From Corythucha ciliata (Eukaryota; Arthropoda; Insecta; Hemiptera; Tingidae), in contig CM075941.1 of the NCBI GenBank assembly GCA_038030265.1, forward strand, positions 9,486,001 through 9,550,000: a DNA stretch of 64,000 bases, in the 5' to 3' direction. Positions 52,233-62,316 of the stretch are shown here, piece after piece. A program made the position numbers and the translations under genes. The number at the start of each line of letters is the position of its first letter. Positions within the stretch are counted from its first letter, which is position 1. The notes below the pieces were generated by a model. The model made no database searches and was not told the DNA's origin. It saw nothing but the letters and a program-made list of their open reading frames with translations.

Positions 52233-54150
52233 GAAAAACTTACAGCGATGTCTGTCACTGTGATGGTCGCAGCCCGGCGCAAAACAGTACACCATATTAT
52301 CCTGAAATGAAAGCATCATTAAATATCTTAGAGAAACACTAGTGTTCACACAGGGGACTGAAAAAAGTTTGTGCTTAGTGGTTTTTTGAGACTCCTGAAC
52401 CTACTAAATGGTTTTTTTGGGTGAGCAAATCCTGCTAAGCTTGTATGTAAATTGAAAATCTAAATGGGTCAACTTAGCGAAATATTGTTTTTGAAAGGAG
52501 TTGGACCCTTGACATTGCACCGTAAAATGAGCCAACGACGGGAAATTTTTTATTTATTTTGTCAACGTCGCGAAATTATATGTATGTAGTAGTAAAACCA
52601 ACGAAATTACTTTTTTGAGGTGAACCCATTCAGTGGAACTGGTTTTCATTGACCTAACTGCGGAAAATTCTGTTTTTCAAGCAGCCAGCCCCATAATTAT
52701 TGTTTTATTTTGTTTCACGGAGTTCAGACGACTCCACAAAATTAATTTTTCACTTGGTCAACAGCGTTTCTATTGAAGCGTAACTCGCGAAATGGTTTTT
52801 TTGGACAAAAGAACTTCGCGAAAATGGTTTCGTCTGGTTCAAGTCTTTGACATTTTGTTCTTGAAAAGTGCCGGATTCTCCGACAATCGTTTTTGAAATT
52901 GTGAAACCCATACGAAATTGAGTTTTATCGCGGGTTATAGGCCGGAAAGATTGGTTTTGAACGAGACGAGTCCACGGAATATCTTATTGAATGGAACAGC
53001 TCTGCGCAAATTTGGTTTTGAAAGGAACCAGGCCCGCGAAAGTGCCTCAGCGGATTTTGGCTATGTGTCACCCTGACTCCACTCATGATATTGATGAACT
53101 TTAACGTTTAATAAGAGCAATTTTTCATACTAAGCGTAGTTTGTGAGTTGTACGACAAATCTCTCGACAAAAATCCGAAGGAATCTCGGTATTTTGGCCC
53201 CTCTGATCGATAAATAAATTACATTGTAACGAAAAATAGACGTTAGCGGGACGGAAACCACTTTAAAGAAGGCCGATTCCTTGAATCTATAACGTAAAGG
53301 CCATCGAAACTGCCCACATAAAGTGAATCACGCTTTTTTCGTAGTCGATTAAACAATAAATATCTTACCTGCAAGATGCGCAAATGAAGGAGAGATGACA
53401 GCCGAGGCCGAAGACAATTATCCAAGAACTGCAGAAGCACTTCAGTTCCGTCACAAGCAATCAAGTACAAATCAATAATCCAGAGAGAGGTCAAATCCAA
53501 GCCGGTCAAGAAGAAATTTCAGTAGGCGAGACAGTAAAAACGATGAACGCACGGGAAGATAGCTAAAACGCAAGTGAGCTCCAATTGAGAAAGGGTCGCT
53601 CGAGTGCCGAGTAAAACGACAAAAACTTCACCTGAACACCCCTAAAAGTGACCATGGGAGAATTAATCCCATCAAATAACGGGCTAAACTCAACCTTTGA
53701 CGTGGCGAGGGCTTTCACGTTCTTCCTTATTTTTACTGCCCTTTGTAGCCCCACGGCAATGCCCTTTAGGAAATACATCAACCTTTAATACCAAATGGAA
53801 ACTTTACTTTGAATTATAATTAATAAGTCTCTCCTCACCATCAGTTTTGCTCCGTTAAGCGACGATGCCTTCCCGAATGAAGGCCAGGCCACCGAGTCTC
53901 ACCACTTTTCTCCAATATTACTCCCCCAGCACCTTGTTTTTAACACTTTCCTTTCATGGAAACACTTCCGCCGAGCATCTTTTCCAGAGGTTGTTATAGT
54001 TAAATATTTCGCTAAATATTTTAAATTATTTTTCCCCCGAGAGCTATGATTTTTTCTGATCGAACCCCATTGTAGATAGCTGATAACAATATCATAGGGA
54101 CCAACCCCTAGGGGGGATCGAGCTGCTGACTCATCACTAATCTACCGTAT
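52233..54150 (-). mobile_element. right arm of palindromic element
   Basis: The inverse of 50124-52041, with the mirrored THAP exon, satC block and two domain-less ORFs (53243-53509, 53563-53781) whose translations equal those of the left arm. The outer end is followed by AGCAAAACTC, where the NL4 endonuclease coding resumes. Confidence 0.92.
52244..52301 (-). CDS. THAP zinc-finger start exon, right arm
   Basis: The exact inverse of 51973-52030, with the same splice signals and peptide start on the minus strand. The two exons point toward each other across the 191-bp spacer, so neither can be followed by the rest of a THAP gene within the element. Confidence 0.5.
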
Positions 54151-54345
54151 AGCAAAACTCAATCAACAGCTAACTTTATTAAATAGTTGGACATAACTAC
54201 TAATAGGGAGGTGAAGTATCAGAACTGCATTGTTTTAGGTGATTTTAATCTGGACTTAATCAATACGAAACTTACAGAGTGTGTTGGAATCAAGTTTACA
54301 ACACATGAGTTTTGTTTACTTTATAGTTCGAAAAATAAAATAACC
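54151..54345 (+). pseudogene. NL4 endonuclease, C-terminal segment
   Basis: After a short SKTQSTANFIK stretch, the frame from 54187 encodes CIVLGDFNLDLINTKLTE, the conserved GDFN motif of APE endonucleases, then LLYSSKNKITIF. This follows directly in domain order from the segment ending at 50123, so the palindrome inserted into this gene. Sequence beyond 54345 is unrelated. Confidence 0.7.
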
Positions 54346-54590
54346 ATTTTCAGGGGCCTCCACAGAAAAGGACCCTGGGTCTGTCTGCTCCCTCACCCTG
54401 AAAATAGGCACACTTCAGATTATTACTAATTTGACGGATTTCTAACAGAATTTAGAGCTTGACTTGACGGGATAAGCAAAATGGCAACGCTGCTCTCGCC
54501 ACTAACACGGTACGTTGCTTGTGGGAGGGGGGGGGGGCTAATCATAGCTATTGTATATGTGACGTGTGCTATGAAGCATTTTCCAGGTAT
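54346..54590. other. no gene seen; G-run
   Basis: Flank between NL4 and the G3 LTR, with G11 at 54527-54537. Confidence 0.35.
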
Positions 54591-54702
54591 TGTAGTTCTA
54601 ATCAGAGACAACTAAAGTCAAAGAAATCCAAACACGAACTGACTTTTATTTATTTTAACATTAAGTCATATTGTTGTGTTTTATTGAAGTGGGTCCATTA
54701 CA
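54591..54702 (-). repeat. G3 3' LTR (112 bp)
   Basis: On the minus strand it starts TGTAATGGACCCACTTC directly after the polypurine tract and ends GAACTACA. It contains AATAAATAAA. The first ~78 bp on the plus strand match 62230-62307 with one or two differences. Confidence 0.75.
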
Positions 54703-54805
54703 CTTCCCCTTTCTTCGGAAGACGGCACTGCTCCTGCAGTTGTACGGTAGCACGTTCCTCATGGATGCAATCCTCTCGACTCCATCTTCTTCGTAGTGCA
54801 CTGTT

Positions 54806-56589
54806 TTAGGGGCGTTGTCGAAATATGTGACTTTGGTTATTTCGTATGGCCCCTTTATGTTGGCGTCTTTCTTGTTTTTCGACGCCTGAAAGAGAATTAA
54901 CATATGTCTCTCTTGACTTGAGTGTTGGTAAACGTACCATGTACCGACGGTCAAAGTCCTTTTTCATTTTTTCTTTGTACTTCCTTAGAGTTTGCTCATT
55001 GTATGGTTCTTCACGAATCATATCGGGAGGGATATTGTATCTGAGATCCGAAGGAAAAAGTGAAATAGTGCCAAAAGCCTTGTAATGCGGAGAACATCCG
55101 ATACTTGTTGAAAATGAACGATTAATGTGGTTTATTGCAGCTTCCAGACATGCTTTCCACCCTCCTCTGAAATACTGGTACAGGGATAGGAACTGTTTAA
55201 CGTCCCTTATTTTTCTTTCGACCAAACCATTTCCTTCTGGATGGTACGGCGAGCTCTTAATCAATTTTATACCTCTCTCAGATGCGAAATTCTCAAGTAA
55301 TATCGACGTGAATTGAGAACCATTGTCACTGGTTATTTTCTTCAACTTGTCAATGAAGGGAAGCTTAGAAAGATAATTCACTACAGCTCGCGCGCTTTCT
55401 CGCATTGCTTTAGCGGCAGTGAATTTGGAATACTCATCGACCACAACCAAGAATGATTTTGTAGAATTTTGCCCTAGTTTATTCGGCAGTTCAGCATGAA
55501 TGTGCTCAAAAGGAGATTTAGACGTTTGGGGTATGATCATCACATCAGGCTTTGGACGAAACTTGAATTTAGCAATTTGGCAGATTCGACAGCTTCTTAC
55601 GTACTGAACAATATCATTCTTCATTCTCGGCCAGTAGAATATTTTCCTCAATTTCAAGTAAGTGCGGAGAAACCCGTCATGAGTACCGGAATCAGGCTCG
55701 TCATGATAAGCGCGCAAAATTTCAGCGACCTTCTCTCTCTTCACTTCTACTCTCTCGCCGTGTTTTTGAGTAGCGTTGACTTGCGAAGGGTTCACGTCGA
55801 GACAAAGTCGTGAAATAGCATCTGCATCCTCTAAATCTTTCTCGCTACGATGATTAATAATAAGGTCAAAGCCCATTAGAAATACTTCCCAACGGCCTAA
55901 ACGGCCTTTGGGCTCCTTCAAATTCATTATGAAGGTCAAAGCCTGATGGTACGTGTGAACGATGAAACGACGGCCCTCCAAGTACGTCCTGAAATATTCA
56001 ATTGAGCAGACCACTGCTAAACCTTCTTTGTCAGTTACTGAGTAATTGCACTCCGCCTTCGTAAATGTGTGGGAGTAATAGGCAATGACTCGAAGCTGCT
56101 GATTTTTGGGTTTTACTGGGTCCCGCTGGTACAGAATGGCGCCACAGCCGTAGTTGGAAGAATCTGCGCATACTTCAAAGTTCAAATCCCAGTCAGGAAG
56201 CTGGAGAACTGGATTGGAGGAAATGGCTTGTTTTAAAACCTGGAACGAATCTTCAGCTTCAGAAGTCCACTGAAAAACTTGACCTTTGGCTTTAAGCTTA
56301 TCGAGAGGTCTCACTCTATGGCTGCGTAATTCTTTATGAAACAGCGGAAATGCCCAGTTAGTCCTGTGAAAACTTAAAGAATGAAGGTCAGTCGGCCTCG
56401 CCATTCTTTTTATTTTTTCAACCGACTCTTCATTTGTTGACTTGGTCTTGCCGTCGATTTTTCTTCCAAGAAAAGACACCTGCGGTTGACAAAAGACACT
56501 CTTTTTAGAATTAATGACCAGACCAACCGTTTGAAGTCTCTTGAGCACGCTCTCCGTCTTCTTTTGGCACTCTTCTTTTGTGCTGCCAC
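54806..56589 (-). pseudogene. G3 pol: RT end, RNase H, integrase
   Basis: A single long frame reads from the hAT junction. RT thumb motifs are INSKKSVFCQPQVSFLGRKI and IKRMARPTDLHSL. RNase H has EVCADSSNYGCGAILYQRD, but the usual TDH is TYH (VHTYHQALTF), removing one catalytic Asp. The integrase zinc finger is visible (HDEPDSGTHDG, CRICQIAKF). The integrase core has Glu for the first Asp (HIHAELPNKL), an intact ITSDNGSQFTS, and HPEGNGLVERKIRDVKQF with the catalytic Glu. The C-terminal part ends in a basic tail near 54806. The frame is open for over 590 codons, so decay is by substitution rather than frameshift in this part. It would integrate element cDNA but should be inactive. Confidence 0.9.
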
Positions 56590-57190
56590 CAGGGGTGGGC
56601 AAAATACTTTGAAAATGTATTTTAAATACAAAGCCCAAAATACTTTCAAAAATGTATTTTAAATACTAAAATACAAATACTTTTTGAATTGTATTTTGAA
56701 CAAAATACAAATACAATTTAAAATACTTTTCAAAAATTCGATTTCGATGGCAAATAGTGCGAAAAACACGAAAAATAAATAATTCAAAAATATTAGGACC
56801 TTCAATAGACAAGTTGACAAAATGTAGCTGCGCGAAACGGCCCTGCTGTCGATGCGCAAAAAAAAGTAGACAAGTTATCACCAAGTATTTAGGACCGAAC
56901 CCATGGGCGGAGATAGCCGATATTCCTTGGTGGGGGGGGGGGCTTCAGTCCTAATATGACTGGGAATAATCAATAGTGGGACGGGGGACCCGCCCACCGA
57001 TTCACACCTTCAAGCCCAGTACACACGGAGGCATTTTTCAAGAATTTTTCACGTCCCAAGTTCGGAAAACATGTGAACCCTACCGAAGAAACACGTGTGT
57101 CACAAAGTTTTGCTGTGAAATAATAAAGGCCCGTTCACAAGCTCTACGTATGCGTTCAGTGGAGATTATGCAACCAAACAAAATTTTTAT

Positions 57191-57757
57191 TAGTCCGGGA
57201 GCCCACCGTACCATATGAAAAATCCGGGTCATATGATCGAGTCTGGCACCTGCGCAGGACGTTTTTTATGGTATAGGAGATGACTTTTCGGAGATTGCCA
57301 GACATTTTTCGTGGGACAGGTGCTCACAACAGAACTAGCTATTGGCAAACACACCTTATTGGCCTGCTTCAAAACGGCTGGCTAGGGTAAAAATTGATTC
57401 TTCGCAAACAATAAGCTAGAAAACCACCATCGCCTTCCAATATCGAATGAAACCCTGGCTACTAGTGAGCCTCGAAATTTCACGTTTTCGCTGACGGCAC
57501 TATTTACAATAAAATTGGATGGCGGCGTTGGTTTTCGTAACGTATTGGTCGAGGGTAACGACTTTTTACTTTCGCCAGTCGTTTTCAAACCACCCAAAGG
57601 TGTGTTTGCCAAAGCTAGCTCTGTTGTGAGCCCCTATGCCACGGAAAATGTCTGGCGATCTCAGAAGTGTCATCTCCTAGACCATAAAAAACGTCATGCG
57701 CAGGTGCCAGACACGATCAAATGACCCGGATTTTTCGTACGGTGGGCTCCCGGACTA
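57191..57757. mobile_element. foldback element with ~165-bp inverted repeats
   Basis: TAGTCCGGGAGCCCACCGTA starts the left arm and its inverse ends the right arm. The arms match over about 165 bp with a few indels. TA flanks GTCCGGG on both sides, so a TA duplication is possible. It lies within a further inverted-repeat pair (AAGCCCAGTACACAC at 57012 and its inverse ending 57875). Confidence 0.75.
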
Positions 57758-57921
57758 CTTTCCTTCGAAAAATGAAGCATTTTAAAAGGTTACCTAGACC
57801 GGCCTAGACTCCACAGAACACATACATACAGCTCGTGAACGGTGCCTAAAAAATGTCCTTGTGTGTACTGGGCTTTAAAAGTTTGTACAGACGGTGAGGA
57901 TTTCCTGTTTAGGTCAACCCC

Positions 57922-58046
57922 ACCGGCCGGCTGGAGCGTCTGGACCTGGCTTTGACGTCAGTTGAAGTCACCTTGAAGTCAACACGCATCAGTTGAAGAA
58001 CGCGCAGTCCACCTCAACTGATGTCGAAGTCTGGGCACACGCTCCG
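57922..58046. mobile_element. short MITE (125 bp)
   Basis: ACCGGCCGGCTGGAGCGT and ACGCTCCGGCTGGCCGGT are inverted ends with a GTTGAAG/CTTCAAC-rich interior. No clear target duplication. Confidence 0.6.
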
Positions 58047-58469
58047 GCTGGCCGGTAGAGAAAAATCTCACCGTGTGTTCGTACCCTATAACTGTAGGGG
58101 TTAAAGAGTCTGGGGGGAGGGGCTTCAGGAAGGTGAGCATGGATGGGGGGCTACAGAAAGTTTTGGGGGGTTATAGGACCAAAGCCCCCCTCTATCTCCG
58201 CCCATGACCGAACCAGCGAGCACCAAGGCGATAGATATAACGGGTGGCGCACCAAGAGCAATTTTCTTGGAACTGAGTAGGACTGCCTACGTCACTCATA
58301 GACCAGAAAGTCTGATTGCCTGACCGTCTGATAGGTTTTATAGTTACTTTACTCTTTCTTAAACGGTGCAAAGGGCCGTTTTTAGGGGGTAGGCAACCGC
58401 ATAGAGGCCCCGTCTTGGAATAAAAACAATTACAACAAAATCTCAATCGAGAGAAAATTCTGGAAATTG

Positions 58470-59035
58470 GTGTTTTACAGAGCTAAAATCCGAATAATTT
58501 GGTTTTTGAAGAATTCAGCCCCGGTAACTTGGTTCCCCTATGCGGTTGCCTACCCCCTAAAAACCACGAAAATCAGTGAAATTGGCTTTGAAGGCGCCAG
58601 ATCCACAGAAAATGGTCTTAAAATATCCAGACATGTGAAAGTGAAATTGGCGTATTTGAGCCAAACACCCGAAATGTCTATTTGAAATAGCCAAATCAAC
58701 GAAATTTGGATGCCAAAGTAGACCAAACCGTGGATTTTAAAAGAAAATAAATCTGGCAAATTGAGGCTTTAAAGGGCCAAATCCTGGAAATTCGATTTTT
58801 AAAGATCTCGCGAAATTGCATTTTCGAATGAGAGCAACCTCGCGAAATTGCCTTTTGAAGAAGACGAATTGGCTTATCGGTTAATCCAAACCTTCGAAAT
58901 TGATATTTGAAAGACCCTAACCCACGCAGTTTGTTTATTCAATTGAGACGGATCCCCAAAATTGCTATTTTAAGAGCTAAGTCCAATAAATTCGGTTCTT
59001 GAAGGAAGTTACGAAACTTGAGCGTGCTTGAACTT
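58470..59035 (+). repeat. satC block, diverged copy
   Basis: Units of about 32 bp resemble GAAATTGGTTTTTGAAGAG and CCAAATCC. This is the same family as in the palindrome arms, but not a direct copy of them. Confidence 0.65.
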
Positions 59036-59619
59036 CGGCCCCAGACAGCGACTATTTGGCCCCAGGAACGACGTGTTTCAATGGAGGCCACTCTTACTGT
59101 GCTTGCAGTCTGCCTCCACAGTTCGACAATTTTCTACTTTAGACTTTAGATTAAATTGATCGTGTCCCGGCCAAGTTTGTGAACATTCCGCGTCCAGCTC
59201 CTTCGTTTAAGCCGCTTATTAGGGACACTTTTGACGGCTACACAGCCGACCAGACAGGTAATTTTATTGGCCGGGCTAGCAAAATATTCTGTCCATATAG
59301 AAGTGCAAAATACTTTTCGATTTAATCTGCTAATAATTGCAAAAACCCTGTAGTTTCATGAATGAATCGCCTATTTTTTAAATATTATCCATTTTACTGA
59401 CAAATAGTCTGTTTTGGGGGCTTTTCGGCTCTTTTTGTAGGTTATGACTGTCTTAGGGTTGCAGCTTTTTCATCATGAAGGCAAAGAAAAGAATGGAAGG
59501 TCTTCTCCCACTTGTTTCATTTGAACTATCATGACCGTGGTTTTGGCAACGCCATTGTTCTCAAACAATTCAACGAATAAAACACTACCTGTATTGATAC
59601 TTCCAGGCACGAATCCGTT
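59036..59619. other. interior of hAT-type element, no gene seen
   Basis: Mixed sequence without repeats or coding capacity that I recognise. Confidence 0.35.
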
Positions 59620-59930
59620 ATTTTAGTCATTTGCATTTTCAGGGCGCGAATCGTCAATCTTTAGCCATCATTAGAGTGCCTGGATCCAATTTAGCTGTTT
59701 TTAGAAAGTCAAGCCACGTCTATTTAGCCATTTTTAGGGCGGGAATCATAAACTTTTAAGGCATTTTCATGGCGCGCCAATCGTGCGTCCAGCAATTAAT
59801 TTATAGGGCGCGAGAAGTCAGTTTGGCTCTTTTTAGAGCTGCAATCGCCAGTTTCGCTATTTTTAGGTCGTAAATAGTAAGTTTAGTCATTTTTAAGGCA
59901 CAAAAATCGTCAGTTTTTGACATTTTTGCG
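59620..59930 (+). repeat. satB block within hAT-type element
   Basis: Units such as CATTTTTAGGGCGGGAATC and TTTAGAGCTGCAATCGCCAG repeat at about 30 bp. Confidence 0.7.
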
Positions 59931-60664
59931 ACTGTAGTCATACCTAGATTTGAAGGATGCGAGTGGCTACCAAGCCAGATGGCTATGAAGCCCCTCCTTT
60001 TTGAACAAAACCTGAACCCGCGTCTGTGTTTAGCATACATTTACAATATCCACTGGCAGTTAGGGGGCCCCCTGACCCTGATAGTTCGTCGCCTACGGGC
60101 TCCACGAGGGCTAGAAACGGCCGTCGGTGTTGTCAGATAATTAATTAATTTTTCACTCTATTTATGGTAATCCTCGACAAGACCCGAATATCGAGGTAAA
60201 TAAGTTTGTATCCTGATCTTAATTTCGAGCACGCAGGGCTTACTAGGCCCATTTAAAGGAAAAATTAGACGAAGTTGAATACATCCTGACAAAATTAGCG
60301 TTAGCGAAAAATTGCAAATTGTTGGTATAGAGATGAGCTTTGTTCGAAATCCCGCATGTATTCCTTCTTAACGAGAAATTGTAGAAATGCTAAATGGAAA
60401 ATGGGGAATGGCTAGCGCAAAGGAACAGTCGATCGTTTTCTTCCTGTATAGGTCTATGGGTGACGTCAATTCCCAACCTTGTCATAGTAGAGCAAGAGGG
60501 GAGCTGCTCCACCTCTCTACATAGCTCTACCACCTTGGGCGAGCACTGGTGGCTCGTGAGCTGAAAAGGAGGTGAGGCCGACTGTAAAAGGGTTGTCGGG
60601 GGGAGGGATAGCTCTGGGCCAGTTAGCTGAATTACATTACAGCTGAATAACCCATATTTTCCCA
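59931..60664. other. interior of hAT-type element, no gene seen
   Basis: Part of this stretch (60540-60580) matches the reverse complement of 1029-1062 in the related copy. A 95-codon minus-strand ORF (60390-60677) has no domain. Confidence 0.35.
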
Positions 60665-61125
60665 ATAATTTCCACACTAACGAGGAATTTTACGCGTTTC
60701 GGATCTCCCTGCTTCCCCCGAACTACTCTTCCCCCTCCACTTTTTCGAAAAATAAAAACGTTTATCGAAGGATACTATTGCTTAATAGTTTCGTTTAAAA
60801 TACGGTGTCGCTAGGTTTACTTGGCGAATCATGGTGAATTTTTAAATTTGTTTACCCTTATTTTCACCCGCTTCCCACGAGCTGGAATGGCTGATTAACG
60901 AACTTAGGCTAGGGCTCTGTAAGATCCATTTTTGTGCCAAGTTTCCATCCGCCAGCATCATTTTTGCGGCAGTTGTGCTAACAAGGAATTCGGAACTTCC
61001 ACTTCCCTCCATGACTACCCTTCCCTCTCCACTTTTTCGAAAAATGAAAACGTCAATCGAAGGCGGTAATTATACACCGGGTTTTTGTGCCATATATGGT
61101 TTCACTAGGTTAGGTTATACTGGTG
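60665..61125 (+). repeat. degenerate ~290-bp tandem duplication
   Basis: CCACTTTTTCGAAAAATRAAAACGT followed by ATCGAAGG appears near 60735-60768 and again near 61034-61061. Similar flanking order (AACRAGGAATT, CTTCC, ACTACYCTTCCC) occurs in both. Confidence 0.6.
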
Positions 61126-61159
61126 AATGGTGGCGAAGAAGTGGAAACTAAAAAACTTT

Positions 61160-61200
61160 GAAATTAAAAGTATTTGTATTTGTATTTGTATTTGTATTTG
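61160..61200 (+). repeat. (TATTTG)n microsatellite in hAT terminal region
   Basis: Five to six copies of TATTTG lie beside the TATTTAAAATACA terminal motifs. The resulting run of Cys-Ile codons in one frame is not coding. Confidence 0.7.
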
Positions 61201-61397
61201 TATTTTCGTTGAGTGTGAAATACAAAATACTTTTGAAAATGTATTTCAAATACAAAGCCCAAAATACTTTCAAAAATGTATTTTAAATACAGAAATACAA
61301 ATACTTTTCCAAAAGTATTTAAATACAATTACAAAATACGTATTTTGTATTTAAAATACAAAGTATTTTAAATACTCAAGTATTTTGCCCACCCCTG

Positions 61398-61562
61398 GCT
61401 GCCACCGATCACGATGTCGTCAATGTAGACCCAAATGAACGGATCCTTCAGGAGGTTCTCAAGGGCCCAAGTCATAACCCGCTGGAACTGAGACGGGGAG
61501 TTTTTCCAGCCGAAGGGTAAAAAATTAAGTCCGAGATAAAGTGTGCCTTCCACTCCGACCAT
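61398..61562 (-). pseudogene. G3 reverse transcriptase segment
   Basis: LNFLPFGWKNSPSQFQRVM and FIWVYIDDIVIGGS are the PFGLxxAPxxFQ and catalytic YxDD motifs, followed directly by the hAT insertion. Upstream (minus strand), the sequence jumps near 61565 into gag-like sequence, so protease and RT fingers were deleted. Confidence 0.85.
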
Positions 61563-62200
61563 GGGCGCACACGCTCATCGGCGAGGAGAGAAAAATACCA
61601 TTTTTGTGCGACGCTTCCCGGAACAAAGTGTGAAACCAGGTTGCTAATTTTCAACTCATCAGTTGTCCACTGGTTGACAATGCACGCTTTTTCGTATAGC
61701 GTCATCCATGCGCTGGTATCGTCATTCTTGCCGTCGAAGTGAGGGATAACCATTTTCTGAGGAGTCTCCTTGGCTCGTAGGCAATCTCTCATAGTTGAGG
61801 TGAAGTCTTTCATGACGTTTTGCATCAATAGCAAACTGCTTTCTTGTTGATGGCGAAGGAGATCTGACACGACGGAGAAAAAACGTTCGCTCGAGGTTTC
61901 CTCGTTTGTTTCTCCTGGCGTTGAAGTGCCGCATAAATCGAACAAATATGACACGATGGAGTTGTCAAGACTCAAAGAAATCGTTTTCTGAGAAAATTCT
62001 TCAGAAAGTGTTGATGCGACGTCTGCAATTTGAATTATGCAATTATGACGGAAAACATCGCGCTGGTGCGGAGCGAGAAGCATCCACTCAGATGGTGATA
62101 CGTCCGACAGTCTAAAACTGTGCAGAGTGCAGCGGCCGCTCGATTGGCGAAAACGAAGTTCGACTCGTTGCACATCCATTTCTGGGTATGGATGACAATG
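61563..62200 (-). pseudogene. G3 gag-like region
   Basis: The minus-strand frame includes FDGKNDDTSAWMTLYEKAC, LVSHFVPGSVAQKWYFSLL and WSEWKAHFISDL, which is the pattern of the retrotransposon Gag capsid domain. No zinc knuckle is left, because the C-terminus is deleted into RT. The N-terminal half is Ser-rich and acidic. The start is probably downstream of the 62210-62225 primer binding site. The frame open into the LTR is incidental. Confidence 0.7.
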
Positions 62201-62229
62201 ACGATTACAGTCCGACTGCGCCAAAATAT

Positions 62230-62316
62230 TGTAGTTATAATCAGAGACAACTAAAGTCAAAGAAATCCAAACACGAACTGACTTTTATTTATTTTAACAT
62301 TAAGTCATAATGTTGA
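62230..62316 (-). repeat. G3 5' LTR, truncated
   Basis: It matches 54591-54676 of the 3' LTR; the outer ~35 bp are replaced by satB sequence from 62317. Confidence 0.7.

Larger units (their letters stand above)
56902..58206. mobile_element. nested 1305-bp element with TSD ACCGAACC
   Basis: Inverted ends are CATGGGCGGAGATAG and CTATCTCCGCCCATG. The 8-bp duplication ACCGAACC lies at 56894-56901 and 58207-58214. The related hAT end at 1029-1381 lacks this insert and reads straight through the site (reverse complement, near 1060-1070), giving an empty-site confirmation. It contains a G11 run, a foldback element (57191-57757) and a short MITE (57922-58046). Confidence 0.85.
56590..61397. mobile_element. 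hAT-type element (4808 bp) inserted in G3 RT
   Basis: Ends are CAGGGGTGGGCAAAATAC and GTATTTTGCCCACCCCTG. The 8-bp duplication GCTGCCAC at 56582-56589 and 61398-61405 is perfect. Terminal 250-bp regions are TATTTAAAATACA motifs. The interior holds a 1305-bp element, satC and satB blocks and duplicated segments, but no transposase. The RT frame lies on both sides, in register with the duplicated 8 bp. Confidence 0.9.
54591..62316 (-). mobile_element. Gypsy LTR retrotransposon G3, split by a hAT element
   Basis: The 3' LTR is at 54591-54702 with a polypurine tract (AAGAAAGGGGAAG) beside it. The partial 5' LTR is at 62230-62316, followed by a primer-binding-site-like TGGCGCAGTCGG. Gag-like sequence is at 61575-62200, an RT segment at 61398-61562, and the rest of pol at 54806-56589. 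A 4808-bp hAT-type element (56590-61397) interrupts RT. Protease and the RT N-terminus are missing at a deletion near 61565. Confidence 0.87.

Noticed and set aside
57012..57875. A separate MITE with its own target duplication
   Set aside because: The inverted repeats extend further out (about 56994 and 57897) without flanking duplication, so they may be internal repeats of the 1305-bp element.
58192..58446. 84-codon Cys-rich minus-strand ORF
   Set aside because: It crosses the end of the 1305-bp element and has no ordered zinc-finger spacing.
61127..61354. 75-codon ORF with a Cys-Ile repeat
   Set aside because: It is translation of the (TATTTG)n microsatellite and hAT terminal repeats.
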